Of a DNA stretch of 64,000 nucleotides, positions 36,295 to 45,289 are shown piece by piece. Made by a program: the position numbers and the translations under genes. Under the pieces are notes generated by a model. That model was not told where the DNA came from and ran no database searches. It was given only the letters and a program-made list of their open reading frames with translations. Source of the DNA: Pseudofrankia sp. DC12 (GTDB taxonomy: Bacteria; Actinomycetota; Actinomycetes; Frankiales; Frankiaceae); assembly GCF_000966285.1 (NCBI RefSeq), contig NZ_KQ031391.1, forward strand, positions 864,978 through 928,977, in the 5' to 3' direction. Each line of letters starts with the position of its first letter. Position 1 is the first letter of the stretch.

Positions 36295-37569
36295 GTGCAC
36301 CATGCCTCTGAACGGCCGCTGGGGCTAGCCGACGGCCAGTCCACCGGCCGCCGCGGCCGGGCCGTGCTGTTCACCGGCAAGGGCGGCGGCGGCACCACGA
36401 CGGTGGCGGCGGCGACCGCCACGCTCGCCGCTCAGCGCGGCCATCGGACGCTGCTGGTCTCGTTCAGCCCGGTCGGCGGGCTCACGGCCACGCTCGACCA
36501 TCCGGTGGCCGGCGAGCCGGTCGAGCTGGAGCCGGGCCTGTTCGGCCAGCAGGTCGACGTGCAGGGCGCGTTCGAGCGGCGCTGGGACGCCCTGCGGCCA
36601 CTGCTCGACGTCGCCTGGACGCAGGCCGGCCTCGACCCGATCGAGGCCGAGGAGCTCGCCGGGCTGTCCGGCATCGGCGAGACGCTCGCCCTGCTGGAGC
36701 TGCGCGACCAGCTCACCTGCGACCGCTACGACCTCGTCGTCGTGGACGCAGGCCCGGCCGCGGACGCGCTGCGGCTGCTGGCGTTCCCGGAGACCCTCTC
36801 GTGGTACTGCCGGCGGCTGCTCCCGCCGGACGGCCGGTTCGTCCGCTGGATCCGACCGTCGCTGGCCCGGTCCGCGCGGCTGGCGACCCGGTTCGGCCAC
36901 CTCGCCGAGCCGGTCTACGACATGCTGGCCCGGCTGCGGGCCACCGCGGCCGACCTGCGCGCGATCCTCACCGACCCGGTCCAGACCAGCGTGCGCCTCG
37001 TGCTCACCCCGGAGACGGCCTCGCTCGCGGTCACCCGGCAGATGTTCACCGCACTGTCCCTGCACGGCCTGCCCGTGGACGCGGTCGTCGCGAACCGGGT
37101 GATCGGGCCGGGCGGCGGCGACGTCTGGCGCGCTGGCTGGGCCGCGTCGCACCGCGAGCAGCTCGAACAGATCGAGGCGGCGTTCGCGCCGCTTCCCGTG
37201 CTGCGCGCGGCCTACCGCGGCGGCGAGCCGGTGGGCCTGGAGGAGCTGGCCGCGTTCGGGGCGGCGGCCTACGGCTCGCTCGACCCGGCCGGAGTGCTCG
37301 GCGCCCGCGTCGGCCTGGACGGCGAGGCGCCCCGGGTGGAGCGGACCGAGGACGGCTACGCCCTGTCGTTCGGGGTCCCGTTCGCCACCCGTGGCGACGT
37401 CGACCTTGCCCGGATGGGCGACGAGCTGGTCGTGACGGTCGGACCGCACCGCCGGCTGCTGGCGCTGCCCGCGGCGCTGCGGCGCTGCGACGTGAGCGCC
37501 GCCTGGCTGCGGGACGACCGGCTGGTGGTGTCGTTCGTGCCCGACCCGGACCAGTGGGTCCGCGCATGA
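36295..37569 (+). CDS. ArsA/GET3-like ATPase family protein with altered P-loop
   Basis: 424 residues from the GTG at 36295, 7 bp after the SRPBCC gene. The N-terminal AVLFTGKGGGGTTTVAAATATLAAQRGHRTLLVSFSP aligns with the deviant Walker A of ArsA/MinD ATPases (GKGGVGKTT). The signature lysine (residue 29) is kept but the P-loop lysine (residue 34) is Thr. YDLVVVDAGPAADALRLLAFPE is the Walker B/switch region, and the C-terminal part ends in a small HSP20-like domain (YALSFGVPFATRGDVDLARMGDELVVTVG). Likely role: membrane-protein or lipid-related targeting. ATP hydrolysis is in doubt. Confidence 0.85.
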   Translation: MHHASERPLGLADGQSTGRRGRAVLFTGKGGGGTTTVAAATATLAAQRGHRTLLVSFSPVGGLTATLDHPVAGEPVELEPGLFGQQVDVQGAFERRWDALRPLLDVAWTQAGLDPIEAEELAGLSGIGETLALLELRDQLTCDRYDLVVVDAGPAADALRLLAFPETLSWYCRRLLPPDGRFVRWIRPSLARSARLATRFGHLAEPVYDMLARLRATAADLRAILTDPVQTSVRLVLTPETASLAVTRQMFTALSLHGLPVDAVVANRVIGPGGGDVWRAGWAASHREQLEQIEAAFAPLPVLRAAYRGGEPVGLEELAAFGAAAYGSLDPAGVLGARVGLDGEAPRVERTEDGYALSFGVPFATRGDVDLARMGDELVVTVGPHRRLLALPAALRRCDVSAAWLRDDRLVVSFVPDPDQWVRA

Positions 37570-38036
37570 CGGACGAACACGTACCACCGGAGCCAGGCTC
37601 GTTCGCGCAGGAGGCGGCGCTGCTGGCGGCGGCGGTCCGGGAGTGGCTCGGCGCGCACGGCGGCCCCGCCGACCCGGCGGACGCCTCGAGCGGCTGGAAC
37701 CCGTTCACCGCCGCGGCGCCGGCCGAGGAGACGGGCACCGAAGCGCCCGCGAGCGGCGGGTTCCACGGGCCGCCCTGGACGGTGCCGCCTGGCGCGACGC
37801 TGTGCACCGGCTGCCCACTGTGCCGGCTGCTCGCCACCGTCGCCGGCAGCCGGGGCGAGGTCATGAGCCACCTGCTCAGCGCCGCCGCCTCGCTCGCGGC
37901 CGCCGCCCGCGCGGCCTGGCCGCCCGCGGACGGCACCCCCCCAGGCCCGGCAGCGTCGCCGCGCCCGCCACAACGGCCCACGCATCGAGCCCGGTCGGAC
38001 CACGACCGGGTACAGAGGATCGACATCAGTGAGTAG
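37566..38036 (+). CDS. Rv2183c-like small protein
   Basis: 156 residues. The start overlaps the preceding stop (ATGA). An acidic N-terminal helix (FAQEAALLAAAVREWLGAHGG) and a conserved-looking CTGCPLCRLLATV (two Cys pairs, possible metal site) are followed by an Ala-rich helix and a Pro-rich tail. The function is unknown; operon position ties it to the ArsA-like ATPase and SRPBCC protein. Confidence 0.75.
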   Translation: MTDEHVPPEPGSFAQEAALLAAAVREWLGAHGGPADPADASSGWNPFTAAAPAEETGTEAPASGGFHGPPWTVPPGATLCTGCPLCRLLATVAGSRGEVMSHLLSAAASLAAAARAAWPPADGTPPGPAASPRPPQRPTHRARSDHDRVQRIDISE

Positions 38037-39048
38037 CTCCACCAACCCCGGTTCCACCCGCTACGCCGCTCCAGACACCCTGGCGATCGGCGTCGACGTC
38101 GGCGGGACGAAGGTCGCGGCCGGCGTCGTCGACGAGCGAGGCCGCATCCTCGGCTCTGTGCGCCGGCCTACGCCGGGGCACGAGCCCCGGCTGGTAGCGG
38201 ACACGATCGCGGAGGTGGTCGGCGAGCTGCGGGCCCGTCACGCCGTCGGCCCGGCCACGCCGATCGGCATCGGCGCCGCCGGCTGGCTCGACCGGGACGG
38301 GGCGCGGGTGATGTTCGCGCCGAACCTCGCGGGCTGGCGGGACGAGCCGCTGCGCGACATCATCTCCGCCCGGCTGGGCCGGCCGGTGGTCGTCGACAAC
38401 GACGCGAACACGATGGCCTGGGCGGAGTACCGGTTCGGCGCCGGCCGCGGCTGCGCCGAGCTGTGCTGCGTCACCGTCGGCACCGGGATAGGCAGCGGCC
38501 TCGTGCTCGACGGGAAGGTGCGCCACGGCGCGTTCGGCGTCGGCGCCGAGTACGGCCACATGCAGGTGGTGCCGGCCGGCCTTCCGTGCGGCTGCGGCAG
38601 CCAGGGCTGCTGGGAGCAGTACGCCAGCGGACGGGCGCTGGTCCGCTACGCCCGCGAGATCGCCGGGACCTCGCCGGAGGCCGGGCGCAGGCTGCTCGCT
38701 CTCGCCGACGGCGGTGACCTGGCCCGCCTGACCGGCCCGGACGTGACGGCCGCGGCCCGCGAGGGCGACCCGGCGGCGGTGAAGTGCTTCGAGGAGGTCG
38801 GCCACTGGCTCGGCCAGGGCCTGGCGAGCCTCGCCTCCGTCCTGGACCCGGCCCGGTTCGTGATCGGTGGCGGCGTCTCGGACGCCGGTGAGCTGCTGCT
38901 CGGCCCGGCTCGGGCCCAGTTCCGGGCCGCCCTGGCCGGCCGCGGCCACCGGCCGGAGGCCGAGATCGTCCTGGCCGAGCTCGGCCCCGACGCCGGCTTC
39001 GTGGGTGCCGCCGACCTGGCCCGGGCCGGCACCGTCGGACGCGCCTGA
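38029..39048 (+). CDS. glk: ROK-family glucokinase
   Basis: 339 residues. The GTG start overlaps the previous gene by 8 bp. The phosphate motif GVDVGGTKVAAGVVDERG, VVDNDANTMAWAEYRFG, GTGIGSGLVLDGKV, EYGHMQVVPAGLPCGCGSQGCWEQYASG (ROK zinc site with three Cys and a His) and FVIGGGVSDAG identify an ATP-dependent glucokinase of the Streptomyces GlkA type. These enzymes phosphorylate glucose and can mediate carbon catabolite repression. Confidence 0.93.
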   Translation: MSSSTNPGSTRYAAPDTLAIGVDVGGTKVAAGVVDERGRILGSVRRPTPGHEPRLVADTIAEVVGELRARHAVGPATPIGIGAAGWLDRDGARVMFAPNLAGWRDEPLRDIISARLGRPVVVDNDANTMAWAEYRFGAGRGCAELCCVTVGTGIGSGLVLDGKVRHGAFGVGAEYGHMQVVPAGLPCGCGSQGCWEQYASGRALVRYAREIAGTSPEAGRRLLALADGGDLARLTGPDVTAAAREGDPAAVKCFEEVGHWLGQGLASLASVLDPARFVIGGGVSDAGELLLGPARAQFRAALAGRGHRPEAEIVLAELGPDAGFVGAADLARAGTVGRA

Positions 39049-39113
39049 CCTGGGCCGGCCTGACCGGGCCCGGGCCGGCGCCGCCGGCCGGGCTGGCCTG
39101 CGCCGGCCTGGTC

Positions 39114-40253
39114 TCAGCCGGGTGGCTCGGAGGCCGGGGTGAGTAACTCGGCCAGGCCCTTGGTCAGCAGGTCCCACCGCCAGGTCAGCTCGACCCAGGC
39201 CCGGCCCGCCGCGCCCATCGAGCGGCACCGGGCCGGGTCGTCGAGCAGGCCGGCGACGGCGGCCGCGACGTCGTCGAGCCGGCGGCCGTCGACGACGAGG
39301 CCGGTGCGGCCCTCGAGGACGGCGTCGGGAGCCCCACCGCTGTCGCCGGCGACGACGGGCAGCCCGGTGGCCGACGCCTCCAGGTAGACGATCCCCAGGC
39401 CCTCCACCTCCAGGCCGGCCAGCCGGGACCGGCAGGGCATCGCGAAGATGTCGCCGGCCGCGTAGTGCGCCGGCAGTTCCTCCCAGGGCACCGAGCCGGT
39501 GAAGACCACGTGGTCGGCGACGTCGTGCTCCCGGGCGAGCCGGCCGAGGTCGGACCGGTAAGGCCCGCCGCCGACGAGGAGCAGCGCGGTGTCCGGGTAG
39601 CGCCGCCGCCAGCCGGGCAGCGCCCGGATCAGCATGTCCTGGCCCTTGCGCGGCACCAGGCGGCTGACGCAGACGACGACGCGGCGCCCGGTCAGGCCGT
39701 GCCGGGCACGGATCTCGTCCCGGCCGGCCCCGGGCCGGAACAGCTCCGCGTCGACCCCGCTCGGCAGCCGCTCCAGCCGCGGGCGCGGGCCGAACGCCGG
39801 GCCGATCCGGGCGCGGGTGTAGTCGCCCAGGTAGGTGACGACGTCGGTCGTCGCGCCGATCCGGCGCAGCGTCTGGCGGGCGCCCGGGAGCGCGGCCCAG
39901 CCAACCTCGTGGCCATGGGTGCTGGCGACGACACGCTCTATGCCGGTCGACGAGCGCAGCGGCCCACCGAGCAGGCCGAGCGGGGCGGCCGCTCCGAACC
40001 AGAGGGCGTCGCACCGCTCGGCCCTGGCGATCTCGCGGGCCCGGCGCAGCACGCCGGCGGTTGGCAGCATCAGCGACGTCTTGTGCCGGATGATCAGGAA
40101 GCGCTGGGCCGCATCGAACGCCTCGGAGTCCTTCCACGCGGGTGCGTAGACGACGACGTCCTCGGCGGGCAGCCGGCTCGCGAAATTGTGCACGAACGCC
40201 TGGATGCCGCCCGGACGAGGCGGAAAGTCGTTGGTCACCACCAGCACCCGCAT
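39114..40253 (-). CDS. pimB: GT4 mannosyltransferase, PimB-like
   Basis: 379 residues, ATG at 40253 preceded by GGGAG. The GT-B fold shows VVTNDFPPRPGGIQAFVHNFASRL at the N-terminus, HGHEVGWAALPG, VVCVSRLVPRKGQDMLIRALP and the C-terminal E-x7-E (GLEVEGLGIVYLEASATGLPVVAGDSGGAPDAV). It matches mycobacterial PimB' (Rv2188c), which adds the second mannose of phosphatidylinositol mannosides from GDP-mannose at the inner membrane face. Confidence 0.9.
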   Translation of the reverse strand: MRVLVVTNDFPPRPGGIQAFVHNFASRLPAEDVVVYAPAWKDSEAFDAAQRFLIIRHKTSLMLPTAGVLRRAREIARAERCDALWFGAAAPLGLLGGPLRSSTGIERVVASTHGHEVGWAALPGARQTLRRIGATTDVVTYLGDYTRARIGPAFGPRPRLERLPSGVDAELFRPGAGRDEIRARHGLTGRRVVVCVSRLVPRKGQDMLIRALPGWRRRYPDTALLLVGGGPYRSDLGRLAREHDVADHVVFTGSVPWEELPAHYAAGDIFAMPCRSRLAGLEVEGLGIVYLEASATGLPVVAGDSGGAPDAVLEGRTGLVVDGRRLDDVAAAVAGLLDDPARCRSMGAAGRAWVELTWRWDLLTKGLAELLTPASEPPG

Positions 40254-40347
40254 GGCCCCATGCTCCCGCACCGTCAGCGTGGGCCGATCGCCCGCCCCGT
40301 CCGCGCCGGGTCCAACGACCTCCGCACGGCCGCGACGGCCCGCCCGC

Positions 40348-41289
40348 TCAGGTCCCTGGGGCGCCGCGCGCCGGGCTGCCCAGCACGGCCGTCAGGTAGG
40401 CACGCCAGTCGGCGACGAACGCTGGCCAGCTCAGCGCTGCCTCGGACCGCAGCGCGTCCGCCACCGCGGCGTCACCCGCTGCCCCCGCCGCGACCGGTGA
40501 CCGTGACGGCGCGGCGAGCCGGGCGCCGACGTCCCGGTAGAAGCGGGCGAGCCCCGCGAGGCCGAGGCGCTCGGCAAGCAGCCGGCACGCCAGCCATGCC
40601 TCCTGGTAGGTCTGGGCCAGCCGCCCGTCGGAGCCGTCGAAGGCGGCGTCGGCCGGCAGCGCCGTCGGCACCCGTCCGGCCCGTACCTCGGCGGCGAGCT
40701 CCGCGGCCGCCTGGTCGACCGTCAGCCCGGGAGCCGCGCCCTCGTGACCGACCTCCTCGGCGAAGCCCTCCACCAGCCAGACGGGCATCCCGGCCGGGGT
40801 CTCGGCCGCCGTCGCCAGATGGGTCAGCTCGTGGCGCAGCACGATCCGCCGCCCGTCCCCGGTGAGCCGCCGATAGACGTCAAGATCCACGACCAGCCGG
40901 CCGTGGCCCTCGGTCAGCGCGGACGACGACGCCGCGCCCGCGCTGGGCAGCGGCAGCACCGCGACCGCGGCGACCGTCCCCGCCGGGCCGCCCTTCACCC
41001 AGCCCGCCTCCGCCCGCAGCCGGTCGTCCGAGGCCATCAGCCGCACGTCCACCGAGCGCGCCCAGCTTCCTGGCAGCACTCCGGCGACGCCGCCGACCGC
41101 CGAGGCCACGTCCACGCGGACCCGCGCGACCCAGTCTGCGGGCACGTCGGCGTCCGCCCGAACGGTCACCGGGCCGGTGGGTCCGGCCGGCGCCGCCGGC
41201 CGCCCGGCGCACCCCGCGCACCCGGCGCCCAGCAGAACGGCGGCCGCGAACGCCAGCAGCGCGCCGAACCGGCCGGCCCGCCCGATCAA
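40348..41289 (-). CDS. Lipoprotein with HExxH peptidase (MA-like) domain
   Basis: The proposed TTG start at 41289 overlaps the stop of the upstream gene (TTGA), giving 313 residues: a lipoprotein signal (LLAFAAAVLLGAGC, lipidated Cys about residue 24), then an extracytoplasmic domain with VLRHELTHLAT (HExxH, about residues 153-157) and downstream WLVEGFAEEV whose Glu is the likely third zinc ligand. This is the peptidase MA-like pattern. Substrate unknown. The start is inferred from the coupling and signal peptide; the frame is open further upstream but lacks a suitable start near a signal sequence. Confidence 0.8.
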   Translation of the reverse strand: MIGRAGRFGALLAFAAAVLLGAGCAGCAGRPAAPAGPTGPVTVRADADVPADWVARVRVDVASAVGGVAGVLPGSWARSVDVRLMASDDRLRAEAGWVKGGPAGTVAAVAVLPLPSAGAASSSALTEGHGRLVVDLDVYRRLTGDGRRIVLRHELTHLATAAETPAGMPVWLVEGFAEEVGHEGAAPGLTVDQAAAELAAEVRAGRVPTALPADAAFDGSDGRLAQTYQEAWLACRLLAERLGLAGLARFYRDVGARLAAPSRSPVAAGAAGDAAVADALRSEAALSWPAFVADWRAYLTAVLGSPARGAPGT

Positions 41290-41639
41290 CCGGCGCGGCG
41301 AGGGCGCCGGCCGGGCCCGGCCGCGTCGGGACGGCGGGCCGGCCGGGTCCGCTGGCGCGGGCCGGGCGTGAACGGCTCCCCCAGCGGAATCGCCTGCTGC
41401 GACGGCGCGGCCGGCTCCGCCGGCACGATCTGCTCGGCCGCCGGCCCGGCGGTAGGAACGACATCGAGCGGGGATACCAGCCGCAGCCGGGGCAGCAGGC
41501 CCGCGTCGGCGAGCAACGCGAGCGCCCGCCGTTCGTCCTCGTCCCACTCGACGACGGGAGGCGGAGCAAGAAGCACGGAAAGCACGCAGTCCGAGCAGGC
41601 GTCCCCGCGAGCCGAGCAGGTGTCACAGTCGATCAGCAT
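41286..41639 (-). CDS. Small conserved actinobacterial protein with N-terminal Cys cluster
   Basis: 117 residues. The ATG at 41639 is preceded by GGAGG. It begins MLIDCDTCSARGDACSDCVLSVLL with four cysteines suited to metal binding, followed by an acidic helix (VVEWDEDERRALALLADAGLLPRLRLV) and a Pro/Arg-rich tail. Similar small proteins next to NYN-domain genes are known in actinobacteria from memory, with no assigned function. Coupled to the lipoprotein gene. Confidence 0.75.
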   Translation of the reverse strand: MLIDCDTCSARGDACSDCVLSVLLAPPPVVEWDEDERRALALLADAGLLPRLRLVSPLDVVPTAGPAAEQIVPAEPAAPSQQAIPLGEPFTPGPRQRTRPARRPDAAGPGRRPRRAG

Positions 41640-41721
41640 CGCGCTCACCCTCCGTTGTCCGTAGCGCACTGTCGCGGACACTAGACGGGTGGTCCGACAG
41701 TTTCGGGCCGGCGGCCGCTCG

Positions 41722-43032
41722 TCAGCGCTCGAGGCGGGCGAGCAACGCCGCCGACGGAACGGCGCGGGCGCCGGCGGCGGCGCACGTCTCGGCGACCTCC
41801 CGGTCGGAGGTCACGACGGCGACCGGCCGGCCGGGCGGCTCGGCCCGGACCAGGCGGACGATCTCCTCGTCGGCCAGCTCCCCAAGGCGGCTGAACAGCA
41901 CCCGCACGCCGCGCGGCGCCGTCACCCCGACCGGCCGGCTCGCGACCGCGGTCGCGTCGAACACCACCGTGATCTCGACGTCCGACGCGCGCCCGGCGAG
42001 TGGGCCGAGACCGGCGAGCAGCCGAACCCGCTGCGCCTGGAGGGTGAGCGTCCCGTAGCCGCGCTTGGTGACGTTGTAGCCGTCGATGATCAGATGAACG
42101 CCGGGAATGCTCAGCACGACGTCGATGATCGTCGGATCGTCGTCCGGACGGCCGCTGGTCCCGACGGCCGCCAGCGCGTCGCGCGGCTGGCCGTCGGCCG
42201 GTGCGCACAGGTCGGCCGGGCGCAGCACCGTGCTCGGCAGGCCGAGCTCCCGGCGAACGCCGTTCGCCGCCCCCATCAGCGTGTCGAGCAGGACCCGCAG
42301 CCGGGCATCGTCGAGGCTGCGGGCGTCGCGCCCCTCGCGGCGGGCCGCGGCGAGGGCCGTCTCCAGCTCGCCGACCCGGGCCCGCAGCCGGCGGGTCTCG
42401 GCCTCGGCGGTGCGCGTCGCGACGCGGGCCGCGTCCCGGTCGGCGACCGCGGCCGCAATCTCGTCCTGAGCGGACTGTTCCGCCCGCCGGACCCGCTCGG
42501 ACGCGCCACGCATCCGCCGGCGCAGGTCGTCGAGCTCGCCGCGGCTGGCGGCCAGCTGCTCGCGCAGCTGCTCGCGCTCGGCCCGGCCGTTCTCCTGCAC
42601 GGCGGCCAGCGCCTCGGTCAGCCGGCCCACCTCGCGGGACGCCGCGTCGACCCGAGCCGACATGGCGGCCTGCGCGGACGAGTCGGCGGCCGCGGCGACC
42701 AGGGTCTCCCAACCGGGCTGGCGCAGCACGAAGGCGACAGCGGCCACCGCCGCCGGCGGCGCGGCGGCCGGTGGCCCGTCGGCGGAGGTGACCGCCTCGG
42801 CCAGGCCCGGCTGGGTCCGCCGGACCCAGTCCGCGACCCGGCCGCGGAACAGAGCGTCATGCTCGACGGCCGCCGCGAGCGGCACCGCGCCCTGGCGGGG
42901 CCGCCGTGCGGGGGTGAACCTGCGCACCGCGACCAGGCTCGACGGCACCTCGGCATCCTCGAGGCCGGCGAGCGTGTCGGCGGCGAAGGCGACGACCTGG
43001 GAACGCACCTCCGCCGGCAGCGGCTCACTCAC
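41722..43032 (-). CDS. NYN-domain RNA-binding/nuclease-like protein
   Basis: 436 residues from the GTG at 43032. An N-terminal helical region (residues 1-110) leads to a long Arg/Glu/Ala coiled coil (about residues 125-240). The C-terminal NYN (YacP/DUF901, PIN-like) domain has HLIIDGYNVTKRGYG, ITVVFDAT, VRVLFSRLGELADEEIVRLV and VAVVTSDREV with the acidic residues of a PIN-type nuclease. It probably processes or binds structured RNA. Confidence 0.87.
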   Translation of the reverse strand: MSEPLPAEVRSQVVAFAADTLAGLEDAEVPSSLVAVRRFTPARRPRQGAVPLAAAVEHDALFRGRVADWVRRTQPGLAEAVTSADGPPAAAPPAAVAAVAFVLRQPGWETLVAAAADSSAQAAMSARVDAASREVGRLTEALAAVQENGRAEREQLREQLAASRGELDDLRRRMRGASERVRRAEQSAQDEIAAAVADRDAARVATRTAEAETRRLRARVGELETALAAARREGRDARSLDDARLRVLLDTLMGAANGVRRELGLPSTVLRPADLCAPADGQPRDALAAVGTSGRPDDDPTIIDVVLSIPGVHLIIDGYNVTKRGYGTLTLQAQRVRLLAGLGPLAGRASDVEITVVFDATAVASRPVGVTAPRGVRVLFSRLGELADEEIVRLVRAEPPGRPVAVVTSDREVAETCAAAGARAVPSAALLARLER

Positions 43033-43448
43033 CCGGCGTCCGGCGGAGCGGCTCGGCGGTCGGTGAGCGGGGCGACGGGCACTGTGCGGATTCTCCCCTG
43101 CGCGGGAACGGGTGGCAGCGCTCCAGCCTAGCCCGACCTCGCAACCGTCACTGCCAGTCATGAACCATCACCATTCCGCACCAGCCGGGCGGGCTCGACG
43201 ACCGGCGCGGGCGGGCGCGGCCCCCACGACAACCACCTCACCCATCACTCCGCAGGACCAGCTGGTGAACGGGTGGGACACCTCCGCACAAGCGACACCC
43301 CACAGAACACCACATTCACGGGTTATGTCATCGGAATAGCGCTCTTGCCGGCCATTTCTGGGCCGGATCATCGACTTCTGTAATCTCGGGGTATTCATCC
43401 TCGATTGCTCCGTTTTCTGGCAGCGGGGTGTGCTACGAGAGGAACGTC
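43033..43448. other. Divergent intergenic region, A/T-rich toward the right
   Basis: About 415 bp between divergent genes. The 43300-43430 part has the lowest GC of the neighbourhood and includes TAATCT (43381) as a possible -10 for the downstream gene, plus a small palindrome CGGCC-N6-GGCCG near 43349. No coding region seen. Confidence 0.45.
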
Positions 43449-44651
43449 GTGAGCGACCAGAACCCCCCGTACCCAGCGGACGGCAGCCCCCCGGCCGGCG
43501 GTGGCTGGCCGCAGGCCACCCCGGCGCCGGACTGGCAGGCGATGCCCACCACCAAGGCCGAGTCTCCCGGCTGGCCTACCCCGCCCGGCCAGACTCCCCC
43601 GCCTGTGACGCCGGGCCAGCCCCCCGCGCCTACTCCCGGCCAGTGGCCGTCCTCCGGCGGGTACAGCCAGTCCGGCTACCCCCAGCAGGGGACTCCCCCG
43701 CCCACCGGCTACCCGCAGCCCACCGGTTACCCGCAGCAGTCGCCGGGCACACCGCCGCCCGGCGCGATGCCGCAGTCCACGCCTTACCCGGGTGGGTACG
43801 CCCAGCCGCAGCAGCCCGGCTACACCCAGCCCGGCTACACCCAGCCCGGGTACGCCCAGCCCGGGTACGCCCAGCCCAGCTACCCCCAGCAGGGCTACCA
43901 GCAGCCGGGACACGACCAGGCGGGCTACCCGCCAGCCGGCGGGCCGAACTGGCCGGGCCAGCAGATGCCGGGCCAGCAGCCGCCCAAGTCGAACCGCAAC
44001 GGCGTCATCCTCATCTCAGCGCTGGCCGCGGTGGCCGCGATCGTGCTCGGCATCGTCATCGCGCTCGCGGTGCATGGCGGCGGGCACAAGGACACGCCGG
44101 TCGCGCTGGGATCATCGGCGATCGCGATCCCGGGTGGCGGCGGCGCGACGCCGGGCGGCCAGCAGCCGGCAACCCCGCCACTCGTCGCGCACACCACCGC
44201 GCCGCCCGGCTGCACGAAGCTGAGCCCGCCGGCCGGAGGCGCGCCCGCGGGCGTCTACGACATCGGGCAGACGGCGACCGTGAAGGGTGACGCCGACACC
44301 GACATCAGCACCTATACGGCACGGATCACGCTGAACAGCCTCTGTTCCACCACTGCCCCGGTGGAGAGCTACGGCGACGCGCCAGAGAACGGGCTGTTCG
44401 TGGTCGCGAACTTCACCGTCGAGATGATCGTCGGCAAGGCCAACGTCTACCCGCTGAGCTTCTTCGGCCAGACGCCGGACGGCACCCGCTACGACGCCAC
44501 CTACGACACCGTCGGCTCGCAGCTGAACGCGGACGACCTCGCGGCCGGGCAGAAGGTCACCGGCAACATCGTCTTCGATGTGCCGTCGGACAACCACCTC
44601 GTGTACTGGGAGCCACTGTTCGCCACGTCGCGGGCGAACTACCGGTACTGA
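43449..44651 (+). CDS. Membrane-anchored DUF4352-type protein with Gly-Tyr-Pro-Gln-rich N-terminus
   Basis: 400 residues from the GTG at 43449, preceded by AGAGGA. Residues 1-180 are low-complexity Pro/Gln/Gly/Tyr (GYPQ, GYTQP repeats). One transmembrane helix follows ([24 protein letters not shown]), then a Gly/Pro linker and an extracytoplasmic immunoprotective DUF4352-like beta domain ([32 protein letters not shown] ... GNIVFDVP). This layout is common for actinobacterial surface proteins of unknown role. A hairpin terminator follows. Confidence 0.85.
   Translation: MSDQNPPYPADGSPPAGGGWPQATPAPDWQAMPTTKAESPGWPTPPGQTPPPVTPGQPPAPTPGQWPSSGGYSQSGYPQQGTPPPTGYPQPTGYPQQSPGTPPPGAMPQSTPYPGGYAQPQQPGYTQPGYTQPGYAQPGYAQPSYPQQGYQQPGHDQAGYPPAGGPNWPGQQMPGQQPPKSNRNGVILISALAAVAAIVLGIVIALAVHGGGHKDTPVALGSSAIAIPGGGGATPGGQQPATPPLVAHTTAPPGCTKLSPPAGGAPAGVYDIGQTATVKGDADTDISTYTARITLNSLCSTTAPVESYGDAPENGLFVVANFTVEMIVGKANVYPLSFFGQTPDGTRYDATYDTVGSQLNADDLAAGQKVTGNIVFDVPSDNHLVYWEPLFATSRANYRY
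43818..43877 (+). repeat. 4 x 15-bp tandem repeat ([10 protein letters not shown])
   Basis: Two copies of GGCTACACCCAGCCC followed by two of GGGTACGCCCAGCCC, encoding tandem pentapeptides in the low-complexity N-terminus. Confidence 0.9.
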
Positions 44652-44697
44652 CCCGACTCGGTCCGGGCCTGGCGCCCGGGCCCGTCCCGCTCAGCGC

Positions 44698-44737
44698 AGG
44701 GCCGGCGGGCGACACCGTCGCGTCGCCCGCCGGCCCT
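44698..44737. terminator. Bidirectional terminator, 16-bp perfect stem
   Basis: AGGGCCGGCGGGCGAC pairs with GTCGCCCGCCGGCCCT around an 8-nt loop, between the convergent DUF4352-type and HIT genes. Confidence 0.8.
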
Positions 44738-44766
44738 GTGCCGTTCCGGGAGCCCCGCGCTTCGGG

Positions 44767-45162
44767 TCAGGCGAGCGCAGCCCTGATCCGGGCGGCGGCC
44801 TCGTCGAGCTGCTCGGCCGAGGAGTTCGGGTCCGCGAGGCTGAAGTCGAGCTGCTTCTCGCTCTCGATCGGGATCAGGTGGACGTGCGTGTGCGGCACCT
44901 CCAGGCCCGCGATGATCGCGGCCACCCGGCGCGGCTGGAACGCCTCCTGGATCGCCCGGCCGACCTTCGAGGCGGCGCTCCACAGGTCCCGCTGCGCCCC
45001 GTCCGGCAGGTCGATCCAGTGCTCGACCTCCAGGCGCGGCACGACGAGCGTGTGGCCCGGGCGGATCGGCGCGATGGTCAGGAACGCGACCGAGTGCTCG
45101 TCCTCGTAGACGAACCGACCCGGCAGCTCCCTGTTGATGATCCGGGTGAAGATAGTCGGCAT
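44767..45162 (-). CDS. HIT-family nucleotide hydrolase
   Basis: 131 residues from the ATG at 45162. The N-terminal FTRIINRELPGRFVYEDEHSVAFLTIAPIRPGHTLVVPR is typical, and VPHTHVHLIPI supplies the histidine triad (H-x-H-x-H variant) that forms the nucleotidyl-histidine intermediate. It belongs to the Hint-like branch that hydrolyses AMP-linked substrates. TAGGGT 7 nt upstream suggests a leaderless mRNA. Confidence 0.92.
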   Translation of the reverse strand: MPTIFTRIINRELPGRFVYEDEHSVAFLTIAPIRPGHTLVVPRLEVEHWIDLPDGAQRDLWSAASKVGRAIQEAFQPRRVAAIIAGLEVPHTHVHLIPIESEKQLDFSLADPNSSAEQLDEAAARIRAALA

Positions 45163-45169
45163 GGCGTGG

Positions 45170-45175
45170 ACCCTA
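45170..45175 (-). promoter_or_regulatory. -10 box TAGGGT for the HIT gene (leaderless)
   Basis: On the minus strand TAGGGT ends 7 nt before the ATG at 45162. Confidence 0.45.
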
Positions 45176-45289
45176 TCGAGCCGCCGACATCGTCGATCTC
45201 CCGGCGCGCGGCCCGGAGCCGGTCGCGCAGCGTTCGTTTCCGTGACGGGTTCACAACACGCCGACCACCGGTGAGCCAAGACACCCGCA

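Noticed and set aside
39049-39113. GGCCGGC-GCC-GCCGGCC as a terminator between glucokinase and pimB
   Set aside because: Only a 7-bp stem within a run of GGCC words, so it was not listed as a separate feature.
43650-43930. Short repeats that could suggest a CRISPR array
   Set aside because: They are in-frame 15-bp tandem repeats without spacers, encoding GYxQP pentapeptides.
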